Source: Selenomonadaceae bacterium (lineage in GTDB: Bacteria; Bacillota; Negativicutes; Selenomonadales; Selenomonadaceae). Taken from it: a DNA stretch of 56,578 nucleotides. Shown here piece after piece: positions 32,989 through 39,903 of the stretch (the stretch's first letter is position 1; each line of letters starts with the position of its first letter). The notes below the pieces were generated by a model. It ran no database searches. It worked only from the letters and a program-made list of their open reading frames with translations, and was not told where the DNA came from. Where the stretch lies: positions 1-56,578 of the forward strand of contig JAFRRH010000070.1 in the NCBI GenBank assembly GCA_017428215.1, given 5' to 3'. The position numbers and the translations under genes were made by a program.

Positions 32989-33285
32989 ATGAGTAAATTT
33001 GTAGAGCAAATGAAAGCCGCGCAGAAAATTTCGCGCCGCATTGAACGCGCTTGCGACAGTGGCAACCTTTTCGATTGGTTTGCCGGTTCGCATATCGGAA
33101 CGCATGGGGCTGATAATCTCGTATCCGCCAATGTCATTTTCGGGGATTGTCCGTATACGGAACTCGAATTCGACGCAAAAGCCAATAAAGCCTATGTTTA
33201 CGTTGGTAGATTCGGTAAAGCCCGCGTGCCGCAACGCGCTATGTGGGAACTTCGCGAATTCTTCAACGACCTGCACAACTGCTAA
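32989..33285 (+). CDS. Small protein of unknown function
   Basis: 98 residues starting MSKFVEQMKAAQKISRRIER after GAAAGGGGATTTTAAA. A helical N-terminus is followed by alternating strands (NVIFGDCPYTELEFDAK, KAYVYVGRFGKARVP) and a C-terminal helix (MWELREFFNDLHNC). No family recognised. It is 16 bp from the next gene, the closest spacing in this operon, so the pair may work together. Confidence 0.55.
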   Translation: MSKFVEQMKAAQKISRRIERACDSGNLFDWFAGSHIGTHGADNLVSANVIFGDCPYTELEFDAKANKAYVYVGRFGKARVPQRAMWELREFFNDLHNC

Positions 33286-33301
33286 TTGGAGGGATTTTGA
33301 A

Positions 33302-33643
33302 ATGAAAATCGCAAAATTCTGGCATGAAAATTTGCCTGCCGCCAAAGCTTGGCGCATGCTTGCACACATGCCCGCCACTCGGTTTATTGTACACGTATTT
33401 TATCGCACCAAGTGGGGGCGTTTGGGGCACGTCTGGAATAATTTTGAAACGCTCGCGGAGGCGAAAGAATTTGCCGCCCGTGAAAGTTATACGACAAAAG
33501 GCGGCTACAGAATCGAATTTGACGGCAACAATCACAAGCGCGTTGGGTATATCATTACAGGCGACCCCTACGACGAGGGGGAATATCAGCTGATTTCATG
33601 GCTGTTGCCTCGCGGAGTTTCCGAACTGCTTAACGAAAAGTAA
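33302..33643 (+). CDS. Small protein of unknown function
   Basis: 113 residues starting MKIAKFWHENLPAAKAWRML; the ATG follows TTGGAGGGATTTTGAA. Alpha/beta composition (RFIVHVFYRTKWGRLGHVW, YRIEFDGNNHKRVGYIITGD). Longer upstream reading only overlaps the preceding gene. No motif identified. Confidence 0.55.
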   Translation: MKIAKFWHENLPAAKAWRMLAHMPATRFIVHVFYRTKWGRLGHVWNNFETLAEAKEFAARESYTTKGGYRIEFDGNNHKRVGYIITGDPYDEGEYQLISWLLPRGVSELLNEK

Positions 33644-33657
33644 AGGTTTTGCCTTAG

Positions 33658-33699
33658 GGCTATCGGTTGCCTGCCGCTCACGGTAGACACTCGATAGCC
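33658..33699 (+). other. Intercistronic two-level stem-loop
   Basis: GGCTATCG (33658) pairs perfectly with CGATAGCC (33692), enclosing a second hairpin, CTGCCG (33671)/CGGTAG (33681). It is the most stable spacer structure in the operon and has no T-run. Confidence 0.75.
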
Positions 33700-33754
33700 T
33701 TACACAAAGCCTTTAGGCGAAGTTTAACACGGGGAATTGAAAGGATAATGAGTT

Positions 33755-34171
33755 ATGAGCATACAAATTCCGCAAGGTTGGGAAGTCAAAACTGTGTGTT
33801 ACTTAGGAAGCTGGCACCCGCAAGACTTAGGCGACCAAAAAGCCCTGCAGAAGATTATTCCGTTAAAGTGTGGAAGTTATCTCGAAGCACGCACGCGCTA
33901 CAAATGGAACGGGAAATCTTATACTTTAGTTTTAGAGGTTATGATTTTCTTCGATTACGTCGGAAAAGGAACGTATCCACACTTTCCTAGCTGGTCGAAA
34001 TTAACCGTCCCTCGCGAATACACAATCAAGCACACGATTACTTTAAGAGAGCCTATTGAAATCATGCTCGGAACTAACTACAAACAAAAAAGTTTCAGTG
34101 GGCTTTGCTCTAAAGTCCGTCGCATTACCGACAAAAATTTAATCGACGCTGTAACTAACAATAACTGTTAA
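33755..34171 (+). CDS. Small protein of unknown function
   Basis: 138 residues starting MSIQIPQGWEVKTVCYLGSW after GAAAGGATAATGAGTT. Mainly beta (KSYTLVLEVMIFFDYVGKG, YTIKHTITLREPIEI) with basic residues in the C-terminal part. No recognised family and no membrane segment. Confidence 0.5.
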   Translation: MSIQIPQGWEVKTVCYLGSWHPQDLGDQKALQKIIPLKCGSYLEARTRYKWNGKSYTLVLEVMIFFDYVGKGTYPHFPSWSKLTVPREYTIKHTITLREPIEIMLGTNYKQKSFSGLCSKVRRITDKNLIDAVTNNNC

Positions 34172-34181
34172 AGTCGTTACC

Positions 34182-34210
34182 CTACGCCTTAAGAGACAGA
34201 TAAGGCGTAG
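34182..34210 (+). other. Intercistronic stem-loop
   Basis: A perfect 10-bp stem, CTACGCCTTA (34182) with TAAGGCGTAG (34201), around a 9-nt loop. No T-run. Confidence 0.8.
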
Positions 34211-34261
34211 CATAATGCCTTTGCAGATTGTTAACACGATATTTTAAAAGAAGTTTTTATC

Positions 34262-34537
34262 ATGGGTAAAACCGAACTCAACGCTACTGTCTATGCTCTT
34301 CGCAAATTGCGCCTTGAAGCTGAAAGGTTGCAAGAGAACATTGACGCTTTGACTGAAAAAATCAAGGTTGAAATGGACGCTCGCGAAGTTGACACTCTTA
34401 CTGGTTCGGACTGGAAAGTTACGTATAAGTTAGTAACTCAAAACCGCCTTGACAGCGCGGCACTCAAGCGCGAACTTCCCGACGTTGCCGCTCGTTACAA
34501 CAAAGTTTCAAGTTATAAACGGTTTGTCCTGTCCTAA
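34262..34537 (+). CDS. Small phage coiled-coil protein (common Firmicute phage family)
   Basis: 91 residues starting MGKTELNATVYALRKLRLEA. Residues 10-45 form a coiled coil; then come DTLTGSDWKVTYKLVTQNRL and LKRELPDVAARYNKVSSYKR, ending RFVLS. The phrase L-K-x-x-L-P-D-V-A-x-x-Y, followed by a basic R-F tail, is seen in a widespread small early-phage protein family of unknown function (from memory; no name recalled). It shares the 'sensor plus coiled-coil' look of Gp157/Gam-like proteins, but no claim can be made. Confidence 0.6.
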   Translation: MGKTELNATVYALRKLRLEAERLQENIDALTEKIKVEMDAREVDTLTGSDWKVTYKLVTQNRLDSAALKRELPDVAARYNKVSSYKRFVLS

Positions 34538-34627
34538 AGGATTTAACCGTAGCCAAATGGAATAATCAGTTACCGTTCGGCGGTCTTGTCGGGCGATAGC
34601 TGGTTTAACTCGAAAGGAGAATGTTTT

Positions 34628-34843
34628 ATGAAAAAATTTCACACCTTTGCGGAAGTCCGTCAAGAGTTGGACGCCGTGCAAAAAGAACTTATTCAACGCC
34701 ACCTTCGCTACAATGACGACACCGACACTTACTACGCAAAAAAAGGCGACGAAGAAGGGCGCGTTTTGTGCAAAAAGTACAAAGCCTTGAGCCGTGTGTT
34801 AAATGCCGCTTACCAGCTCAATGAACTCTACGAAGAAAATTAA
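34628..34843 (+). CDS. Small helical protein, last gene of the rightward operon
   Basis: 71 residues starting MKKFHTFAEVRQELDAVQKE with AAAGGAGAATGTTTT upstream. Helical and charged, with an RHLRYNDDTDTYYAKKGDEE loop. No family recognised. Directly followed by the operon terminator. Confidence 0.55.
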   Translation: MKKFHTFAEVRQELDAVQKELIQRHLRYNDDTDTYYAKKGDEEGRVLCKKYKALSRVLNAAYQLNELYEEN

Positions 34844-34876
34844 ACACTGTGAACTAAATAAAAAATCGCAAAGCAA

Positions 34877-34911
34877 AACCGCCTCGGTTAATCGGGGCGG
34901 TTTTTTTATTT
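34877..34911 (+). terminator. Strong intrinsic terminator of the rightward operon
   Basis: ACCGCC-T-CG and CG-GGGCGGT pair around GTTAAT, followed by TTTTTTT. It separates the rightward operon from the convergent early leftward operon. Confidence 0.9.
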
Positions 34912-34948
34912 CAAGCGGTCTCCCGCGTTATTTTCCAGTGTGATTATA

Positions 34949-35386
34949 TCAGCTTATGTTTTGTGCCGCAATATGCAAGCATATGACATTTTCCAAAATT
35001 TTGTCGTGTAGTCGGAAAATATGGCGCAGTGTAAAATGCATACGCCGCGCAGTTTCCTTGAACGATAAGCACTCTACATAACGCAGGACAAGTAAAGTTT
35101 GATATGTGGCGTCCTCGACTTCGCGAAGGATTTTTTCTGCAAGCTCCGTTTTCGTCAAGATTAGTTGTCCGCGCAGATTATCAAGCTCGTGCTCGGTTTC
35201 AACAAGGCTTAGCGTGATTTTTTCTACGCGGGATTTTGCCTCGTTAGAATGCGGCAAGCCGTCTAGTATTGGTACAAGATTTTCTGCCGCTGTCTGCAAC
35301 GATTGTAGCCGTGATTCAACGTCGTGAATTCTTTTCTTAAGCTCGCGGACGCGATTTAATTCCTGTTCAGTCAAACAGTTCACCAC
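34949..35386 (-). CDS. ArpU/RinA-like late transcription regulator (sigma-like region 4)
   Basis: 145 residues. Residues 1-90 form a long coiled coil. The C-terminal part (LLVLRYVECLSFKETARRMH, then LRHIFRLHDKILENV) is a sigma-70 region 4-like helix-turn-helix of the ArpU/DUF1492 type. Such proteins close the early operon of many Firmicute phages and activate late transcription. Here it is the last gene of the leftward early operon, which supports that role. Confidence 0.7.
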   Translation of the reverse strand: MVNCLTEQELNRVRELKKRIHDVESRLQSLQTAAENLVPILDGLPHSNEAKSRVEKITLSLVETEHELDNLRGQLILTKTELAEKILREVEDATYQTLLVLRYVECLSFKETARRMHFTLRHIFRLHDKILENVICLHIAAQNIS

Positions 35387-35391
35387 CTTTC

Positions 35392-35661
35392 TTATTGATG
35401 TTTAACTCGGTCGGATTCTTCGGCTTGTTTTGCGTCGTTCCAAGTAGTAAGGTCTCCGGTAAGATAACCGGTAATGCGGCGGATTCTTTCAAACTTTTCA
35501 TGACGTGCTGTCCAATTTAAATCAACTGCGCCGTCATCACAAAGCTTGACTTCGACACTTGAAACTTCGGGAACGTGCTTTTTAACGAATTTTACATAGG
35601 ATTCTAATTCTTCGTGGTCGGCTTTAAAGTCCGCCGTGATTCTTACTCCGTCTATTATCAT
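35392..35661 (-). CDS. Stand-alone class III RNR (NrdD) C-terminal-like protein
   Basis: 89 residues. The C-terminal ~30 residues read RRITGYLTGDLTTWNDAKQA followed by a short acidic-basic end, ESDRVKH. This resembles the extreme C-terminus of anaerobic ribonucleotide reductase NrdD (R-x-x-G-Y-L ... N-x-x-K-x-x-E ... R-V-K-H), where the Gly carries the radical. The catalytic barrel is absent, and so are the CxxC zinc pairs. The N-terminal 55 residues form a small alpha/beta unit. By analogy with YfiD-type spare domains it might repair or regulate host NrdD; this is inference. It overlaps the HU-like gene by 4 bp. Confidence 0.5.
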   Translation of the reverse strand: MIIDGVRITADFKADHEELESYVKFVKKHVPEVSSVEVKLCDDGAVDLNWTARHEKFERIRRITGYLTGDLTTWNDAKQAEESDRVKHQ

Positions 35662-35906
35662 GATTTATTTCTCCTTAACAGTTCCGCTAAGCGCGTACTT
35701 GGTTCAAATGCCACATAGGGTTTTTCGCGAAAGAATACTACGCTGAAAGTTCCAAAACGCGACAAGGTTACTTTCCCGTCTTCGATTATCTTTTTTGTTA
35801 GTATATCGAACACGTCATCAACTGCCGCCTCTACTAACCTTTTGTTTCCGGTGCTCGTAACTCGTTGTTTGAAGATTATCGCTGATGTCAATTCGCTTTT
35901 AGTCAT
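35658..35906 (-). CDS. HU/IHF-like DNA-binding protein
   Basis: 82 residues, starting MTKSELTSAIIFKQRVT. KRLVEAAVDDVFDILTKKII and GKVTLSRFGTFSVVFFREK follow the HU fold. The DNA-binding arm is short and lacks the usual RNP tip, so the protein is slightly smaller than HU (~90). It may bend DNA during replication or recombination. Part of the coupled early operon. Confidence 0.75.
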   Translation of the reverse strand: MTKSELTSAIIFKQRVTSTGNKRLVEAAVDDVFDILTKKIIEDGKVTLSRFGTFSVVFFREKPYVAFEPSTRLAELLRRNKS

Positions 35907-35961
35907 GATTTGCTCCTTTACGCACCAAAGAGGAAACAGATTACTCTGTCTCCTCTATTTT

Positions 35962-36204
35962 TTATTTGCACCATTCGACTTTCATCATCTCAAGGATAGC
36001 CAATTTCTTTTTGCTCTGGTGTCCGCGAAGGTATTTATCACGGAGCAAGCGATAATTACGCTCGTCAAGGAAACCATACTCGCCGCCAATTCGACGTAAA
36101 TCACGGGCGATTTGTCCACAGATTTTGCCGTGTTCAGCTTCCTTGCGTTCGAGGAAGAATTCAATTTCCTTGCGCGTTATCGCGTCGAATTTATTCAGAT
36201 TCAT
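35962..36204 (-). CDS. Small basic protein of unknown function
   Basis: 80 residues, starting MNLNKFDAITRKEIEFFLER. Helical and basic, with RNYRLLRDKYLRGHQSKKKL suggestive of nucleic-acid contact. Its ATG overlaps the stop of the 50-residue gene (ATGA). No family recognised. Confidence 0.55.
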   Translation of the reverse strand: MNLNKFDAITRKEIEFFLERKEAEHGKICGQIARDLRRIGGEYGFLDERNYRLLRDKYLRGHQSKKKLAILEMMKVEWCK

Positions 36205-36353
36205 TGCTGATTCTCCTGTTTATGGTCGGTCTTCTCCGCGTCGCGTTCCTGCAACCATTTTTGATATTCTATATCGGCAAAAGTTTCAGGGGAGCGTTCG
36301 TATTCGGCAAAATCAACATAAACTTCTTTACCGTTGACGTGAATTATCGGCAT
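36201..36353 (-). CDS. 50-residue protein of unknown function
   Basis: Starts MPIIHVNGKEVYVDFAEYER with an AAAGGAGG site 10 bp upstream. Beta hairpin then acidic helix (ADIEYQKWLQERDAEKTD). ATGA overlap with the following gene supports real translation. Confidence 0.55.
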   Translation of the reverse strand: MPIIHVNGKEVYVDFAEYERSPETFADIEYQKWLQERDAEKTDHKQENQQ

Positions 36354-36384
36354 GATATTTCCTCCTTTAATTTGTCATCAGCGG

Positions 36385-36504
36385 CTAGCTTGCGTTTGGT
36401 GTCGGAGTGAATTCGATTAGCAAGGCAAGCAGGGCAACCGCCGTGATTGCGACAAGTTTTATCGAAAGCTTCGCCGCCTTAACAATGTCTGGGGAGAGTG
36501 TCAC
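36385..36504 (-). CDS. Overprinted 39-residue membrane peptide in a degenerate copy of the Cys/His gene
   Basis: A GTG start overlaps the upstream stop (GTGA), and AAGGA lies 5 bp before it. The product has one hydrophobic helix (KLSIKLVAITAVALLALLIE). The DNA, however, is a diverged duplicate of 36692-36801. In the ancestral frame it would encode a CRNHGGCPACLANR segment, but that frame now has a TAA upstream and no start. So this is either a pseudogene of the duplicate or a new protein made in the shifted frame. Confidence 0.4.
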   Translation of the reverse strand: MTLSPDIVKAAKLSIKLVAITAVALLALLIEFTPTPNAS

Positions 36505-36677
36505 GGTAATCCTTTTTTTTCATTGCCGTTCTCCGTTTCAGTTTTATGGATTATACAGCATAACTCACGACCGATATAAATCATCTCAAGAGCTGTTTCC
36601 AGAGAGGCGGTTGTTTGGGCAACTTCTATTGCATGGTCTCTAATCGCGATAAGCCTGTCTAAAACTTTTTTGTCCAT
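36501..36677 (-). CDS. Small helical protein of unknown function
   Basis: 58 residues starting MDKKVLDRLIAIRDHAIEVA; the ATG at 36677 follows AAAGGAGGAATTGG and is preferred over one six codons upstream that overlaps the preceding stop. Helical with a CC pair (GRELCCIIHKTE). No family recognised. Lies between the two copies of the duplicated Cys/His sequence. Confidence 0.55.
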   Translation of the reverse strand: MDKKVLDRLIAIRDHAIEVAQTTASLETALEMIYIGRELCCIIHKTETENGNEKKGLP

Positions 36678-36691
36678 TCCAATTCCTCCTT

Positions 36692-36850
36692 TCATTTGTC
36701 ATCAGCGGCTAGCTTGCGTTTGGTGTCGGAGTGAGTTCGATTAGACAGGCAAGCAGGGCAACCGCCGTGATTGCGACAAGTGCGGTCGAAAGCTTTGCCG
36801 CCGCGAAAAGGCTTGCGCCGTTCCTTGCCCATGTGTTTATCAAAGCTCAT
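36692..36850 (-). CDS. 52-residue Cys/His (zinc-knuckle-like) protein
   Basis: Starts MSFDKHMGKERRKPFRGGKA; then CRNHGGCPACLSNRTH supplies C-x2-H-x2-C-x2-C, followed by a basic tail (SDTKRKLAADDK). Likely a small zinc-binding, nucleic-acid-contacting protein. Start and stop overlap both neighbours by 4 bp (ATGA). Its 3' two-thirds are duplicated at 36374-36478. Confidence 0.6.
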   Translation of the reverse strand: MSFDKHMGKERRKPFRGGKAFDRTCRNHGGCPACLSNRTHSDTKRKLAADDK

Positions 36851-37023
36851 AATGCCTCGCGCAATTCGTAGATAATATCTCGTGCGTCTTCCACGACATC
36901 AATAATTTCATCTCTATCAAATTCGTCAGAGATGTCGAAGTCAAGCCCTTGCAACTTTTGAATAGCGTCGTCAAGTTTCGTGTCCAGCTGTTCCAGCTTT
37001 TCAATCAAAGTTTCCTGATTCAT
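36847..37023 (-). CDS. Acidic coiled-coil protein of unknown function
   Basis: 58 residues, starting MNQETLIEKLEQLDTKLDDA. It is entirely helical and acidic (FDISDEFDRDEIIDVVEDAR). ATGA overlaps on both sides (rusA upstream, Cys/His gene downstream). No family recognised. Confidence 0.55.
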   Translation of the reverse strand: MNQETLIEKLEQLDTKLDDAIQKLQGLDFDISDEFDRDEIIDVVEDARDIIYELREAL

Positions 37024-37379
37024 TTGAGTTCCTCCAGTTCGATAATGATATGCGGTTCGCCGTAATTTTTCGTACCGCTAATTTGAGTAACTTGCCCATC
37101 GTCTTTGTAGCAAATGCCGTTAAGGGCGTCCATTACGGCTTTAAGGAAGTTATCAACGTCGCCCCATTGAGCTGTTAATAACCCTTTGCGACGTTTGAAA
37201 AAATCAGCGTGAAGACGAATACGCCCTTTGAGAGGCTCGCGTCCTTTCATAGCCGCCAAAGCGTAGTAACCTAATTCGTCTTTGAAGTTGGAATAACGCC
37301 GGCAGTTGTATCGACGCTTGCCTTGTGTCATTACTCGCTTAAAGGGTATGGGCTTAATTGGCGCGTTGATTTTAATCAT
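37020..37379 (-). CDS. rusA: RusA-like Holliday junction resolvase
   Basis: 119 residues from the ATG at 37379. IKPIPFKRVMTQGKRRYNCR is the N-terminal basic segment. GDVDNFLKAVMDALNGICYK and DDGQVTQISGTKNY carry the three aspartates of the RusA active site. Length matches RusA (~120). It would resolve recombination and replication junctions before packaging. Overlaps the YopX-like gene by 8 bp. Confidence 0.85.
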   Translation of the reverse strand: MIKINAPIKPIPFKRVMTQGKRRYNCRRYSNFKDELGYYALAAMKGREPLKGRIRLHADFFKRRKGLLTAQWGDVDNFLKAVMDALNGICYKDDGQVTQISGTKNYGEPHIIIELEELK

Positions 37380-37656
37380 CAACATGCCCGACGACTTCAA
37401 GCTCGTAAATGCCGCCACTGTCAAGGTCAGTCACCCAACCAGAAGACGCTTCCCACATGAACGTTCCTTCATCGAAGATAACCTCCCCGACTTCATAATT
37501 ACCGTCTGGAGTGAGAGCTTTGACTTTATCGCCCTCGAAAATTTCTCTGCCGTTTTTGTCGAGAATACCGCTACCGAGTTCACCGTTGACGGTCTCAATC
37601 TTAACGACTGGCAAGCCGTATTCGTTGATGACGCGCTGTCTAATGTTATGTTTCAC
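37372..37656 (-). CDS. YopX-like protein
   Basis: 94 residues. GSGILDKNGREIFEGDKVKA, VGEVIFDEGTFMWEASSG and a closing YELEVVGHVDD give the YopX fold signature (D-K-[NG]-x-x-x-[IF]-[YF]-E-G-D, x-V-x-F, then I-G-N/H). Function of the family is unknown. A second family member lies at 39565-39903. Confidence 0.65.
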   Translation of the reverse strand: MKHNIRQRVINEYGLPVVKIETVNGELGSGILDKNGREIFEGDKVKALTPDGNYEVGEVIFDEGTFMWEASSGWVTDLDSGGIYELEVVGHVDD

Positions 37657-38966
37657 GATAAATCCTCCTTTAATAAATTGCTGAATAGGACGTATTCTTT
37701 TTCAAACTTCAAAGGTACAACGCCCGTTGCTCCGTTGCGGTTTTTCGCAATTATCAGCTCCGCTATATTTTTTTTTGTCGTGTCGTGCTCGTAGTATTCT
37801 TCGCGGTAGAGGAACATGACAATATCGGCGTCCTGTTCGATTGAGCCGGATTCTCTTAAGTCACTAAGTTGTGGCTTTTTTTCTGCTCGCATTTCCACTG
37901 CCCGGCTTAGTTGACTTAACGCCAATATCGGTACGTCCAATTCTCGTGCTAAGGCTTTCAGTCCGCGTGATAGCTCTGATACTTCCTGTACACGATTGCC
38001 TTTGTAGCGGTCATCACACTGTATTAGTTGTAGATAGTCGATAACGATTAAATCTAGCCCGTGTTCCCTTTTGATTTTTCGCGCTTTCGTTTTTAATTCC
38101 GTCAGCGTTATTCCCATTGTGTCATCTACGAACATTTTCATCTCTGCCAACGTTGTTGTCGCTCGCAGTACGGCTTGCAATTCTCCGTCCGTAAACGTTC
38201 GGTTCTGCACTCGCATTGCATTTATCCGGCTCAACGAACTTATAAACCGTACTCCTAATTGCGAACGGCTCATTTCCAGCGAAAACAGCAAGACTACATG
38301 ACCTCGCGCTACTTGCGACACTATATTTAACGCTAGTGCCGTTTTGCCCATTGACGGACGTGCCGCCAAGATTATTAAATCCGATTTCTTCAATCCGCTT
38401 GTAATTGTGTCCAGATAGAGGAGACCAGTTGCTAAACCTCGCGTCTCTTCTTCTCCTTTGGTTAGTTCCGTCCACACTTCTATCGCGAAATCATGGGCTG
38501 TTTTTATTTTTTGATAACTCTGCCCCGCCGCCTCTGTGAGCTTTTGTTCCGTCTCCGCTAATATTTCAGCCACCGTTGCTTGCTCCTTTTGCGCATTTAT
38601 TACAAGCTCTCGCCCTATTTCTATCATACGCCTAAGTTGCGACATTTCCTTTATTGCTGTGGCATATTCGGGCACTCGTCCTGTCGTGTGTTCCGAATTC
38701 AGCAAGCCGTACAAGTACTTGCGTGTCACGCTTTTTAATTTGCCCGCTAATTCTAGCTCCCTTTCCACTAGCAATATATCTATCAGCGTTCCTGCCTCAT
38801 TGAGTTTTACTATTGCTCTATATATTTCTTTGTGTTCGGGGCGATAAAAATCTTCCGCTTTTAAAATTTCCGTTGCCTCTGGAACTGCCACACCGTCTTT
38901 GAGCATTAACGCACTCAACAGTTTTTTTTCCATTTCGACATCTGCTTTTACGTCTGTCAAGTTCAT
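37653..38966 (-). CDS. dnaB: Replicative DNA helicase DnaB
   Basis: 437 residues from the ATG at 38966 (GGGAG 8 bp upstream; another ATG lies two codons before). N-terminal domain with EKKLLSALMLKDGVAVPEAT. RecA-like core with GLATGLLYLDTITSGLKKSD, Walker A ARPSMGKTA (~205), Walker B LIVIDYLQLI (~308), SQLSRAVE and DLRESGSIEQDADIVMFLYR. Complete relative to bacterial DnaB (~440-470). A separate loader gene was not found; the initiator at 42.7 kb may recruit it. 4-bp overlap with the YopX-like gene. Confidence 0.92.
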   Translation of the reverse strand: MNLTDVKADVEMEKKLLSALMLKDGVAVPEATEILKAEDFYRPEHKEIYRAIVKLNEAGTLIDILLVERELELAGKLKSVTRKYLYGLLNSEHTTGRVPEYATAIKEMSQLRRMIEIGRELVINAQKEQATVAEILAETEQKLTEAAGQSYQKIKTAHDFAIEVWTELTKGEEETRGLATGLLYLDTITSGLKKSDLIILAARPSMGKTALALNIVSQVARGHVVLLFSLEMSRSQLGVRFISSLSRINAMRVQNRTFTDGELQAVLRATTTLAEMKMFVDDTMGITLTELKTKARKIKREHGLDLIVIDYLQLIQCDDRYKGNRVQEVSELSRGLKALARELDVPILALSQLSRAVEMRAEKKPQLSDLRESGSIEQDADIVMFLYREEYYEHDTTKKNIAELIIAKNRNGATGVVPLKFEKEYVLFSNLLKEDLS

Positions 38967-39028
38967 TTGCATTTCTCCCGCGCAGGGGCGAGGAGCGACT
39001 TTTACCGCCGCTCCTTTCCTGCTTGTTT

Positions 39029-39568
39029 TTAGGCTATTTCTACTGTGAATGTGTCGGGAAGAATTTGTCCGCGCAGTCCTTCAATCGGAATTACCTCGCC
39101 TGTTTCCTCGTCTGTGTAATAGACTTTTTTGCCCTCGATTGAAAGATTAGGCTTTAACAAGCTCCATGCTACGCTTTCTTCCGTCTTGACTTGCACGTAT
39201 TGCGGGAAGTTCGACTTTACCAGCGTCATCAAAGGTTTACTTTTACTCGTTACTTCCCGATTTTCCAAGTCGTAGAATTTCGGGCTTTGTTTATGGAATT
39301 TGAGTTTTCCGCTCGGCAACTTCAATGACTTGCGTCCTTCGGGCAGATTTTCTACCGCATATCGGCGAAGGGTTTCAGTTAAGACTGCTATCTCCTGCCT
39401 CATCGGTTCGCATTTCAACTTGCACAGATTTTCCGCCACCGCGATTTTCTTCTCGTAATGCTCCTTGAATTCGTCGCGTTCGACTTCTGCCGCCTTGATT
39501 TGCGCGTTGTATTCGGCTATCTGCTCTAACAAGTCATCGGCTTGCGTTTTCGTTAATTCCTCATTCAT
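39029..39568 (-). CDS. Mu Gam-like host-nuclease inhibitor
   Basis: 179 residues. N-terminal coiled coil with ADDLLEQIAEYNAQIKAAEV. The middle with AVLTETLRRYAVENLPEGRK, LKLPSGKLKFHKQSPKFY and a C-terminal helix-strand unit follow the Phage_Mu_Gam family, which binds DNA ends and blocks host exonucleases. It lies two genes from recT, a usual pairing. ATGA overlap with the YopX-like gene. Confidence 0.75.
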   Translation of the reverse strand: MNEELTKTQADDLLEQIAEYNAQIKAAEVERDEFKEHYEKKIAVAENLCKLKCEPMRQEIAVLTETLRRYAVENLPEGRKSLKLPSGKLKFHKQSPKFYDLENREVTSKSKPLMTLVKSNFPQYVQVKTEESVAWSLLKPNLSIEGKKVYYTDEETGEVIPIEGLRGQILPDTFTVEIA

Positions 39569-39903
39569 GCCGCAACCTCCTCGACTTCGACGAAAGGCGC
39601 GATTGGGATAATCAGCGATAAATCTGTTCCCGTATCGACGCCACCGTTTTTAATGCGCCATACGATGCGGAAACGGGCGTGTATGAATTCCACTACGAGA
39701 CGCGCTTTGTACTTGACTGGTTCAAGGGCGAGAATATCTCTTATCAAACTTCCGTCTCCGATAATTTTTGCCGCGCCGTCAAAGTCGATAGAAAGGGTAT
39801 CTCCCTCGAAGATTTCTTGCCCGTTTTTATCCTTGATTCCACTGCCGAACTTTATTTCCATAGGGCATACTGCCCCGTTTTGAAGTTTTATGTTCCGAAT
39901 CAT
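39565..39903 (-). CDS. YopX-like protein (second copy)
   Basis: 112 residues. KFGSGIKDKNGQEIFEGDTL and KYKARLVVEFIHARFRIVW match the same small beta fold as the 37.4 kb protein. Inserted between gam and recT with 4-bp overlaps to both. Function unknown. Confidence 0.6.
   Translation of the reverse strand: MIRNIKLQNGAVCPMEIKFGSGIKDKNGQEIFEGDTLSIDFDGAAKIIGDGSLIRDILALEPVKYKARLVVEFIHARFRIVWRIKNGGVDTGTDLSLIIPIAPFVEVEEVAA

Noticed and set aside
30615..34952. TGATTATATCA palindrome occurring at both sides of the rightward operon (30616 and 34941)
   Set aside because: An 11-12-bp AT-rich match is expected by chance in 56 kb; only the copy at the 30.6 kb promoter is kept as an operator candidate.
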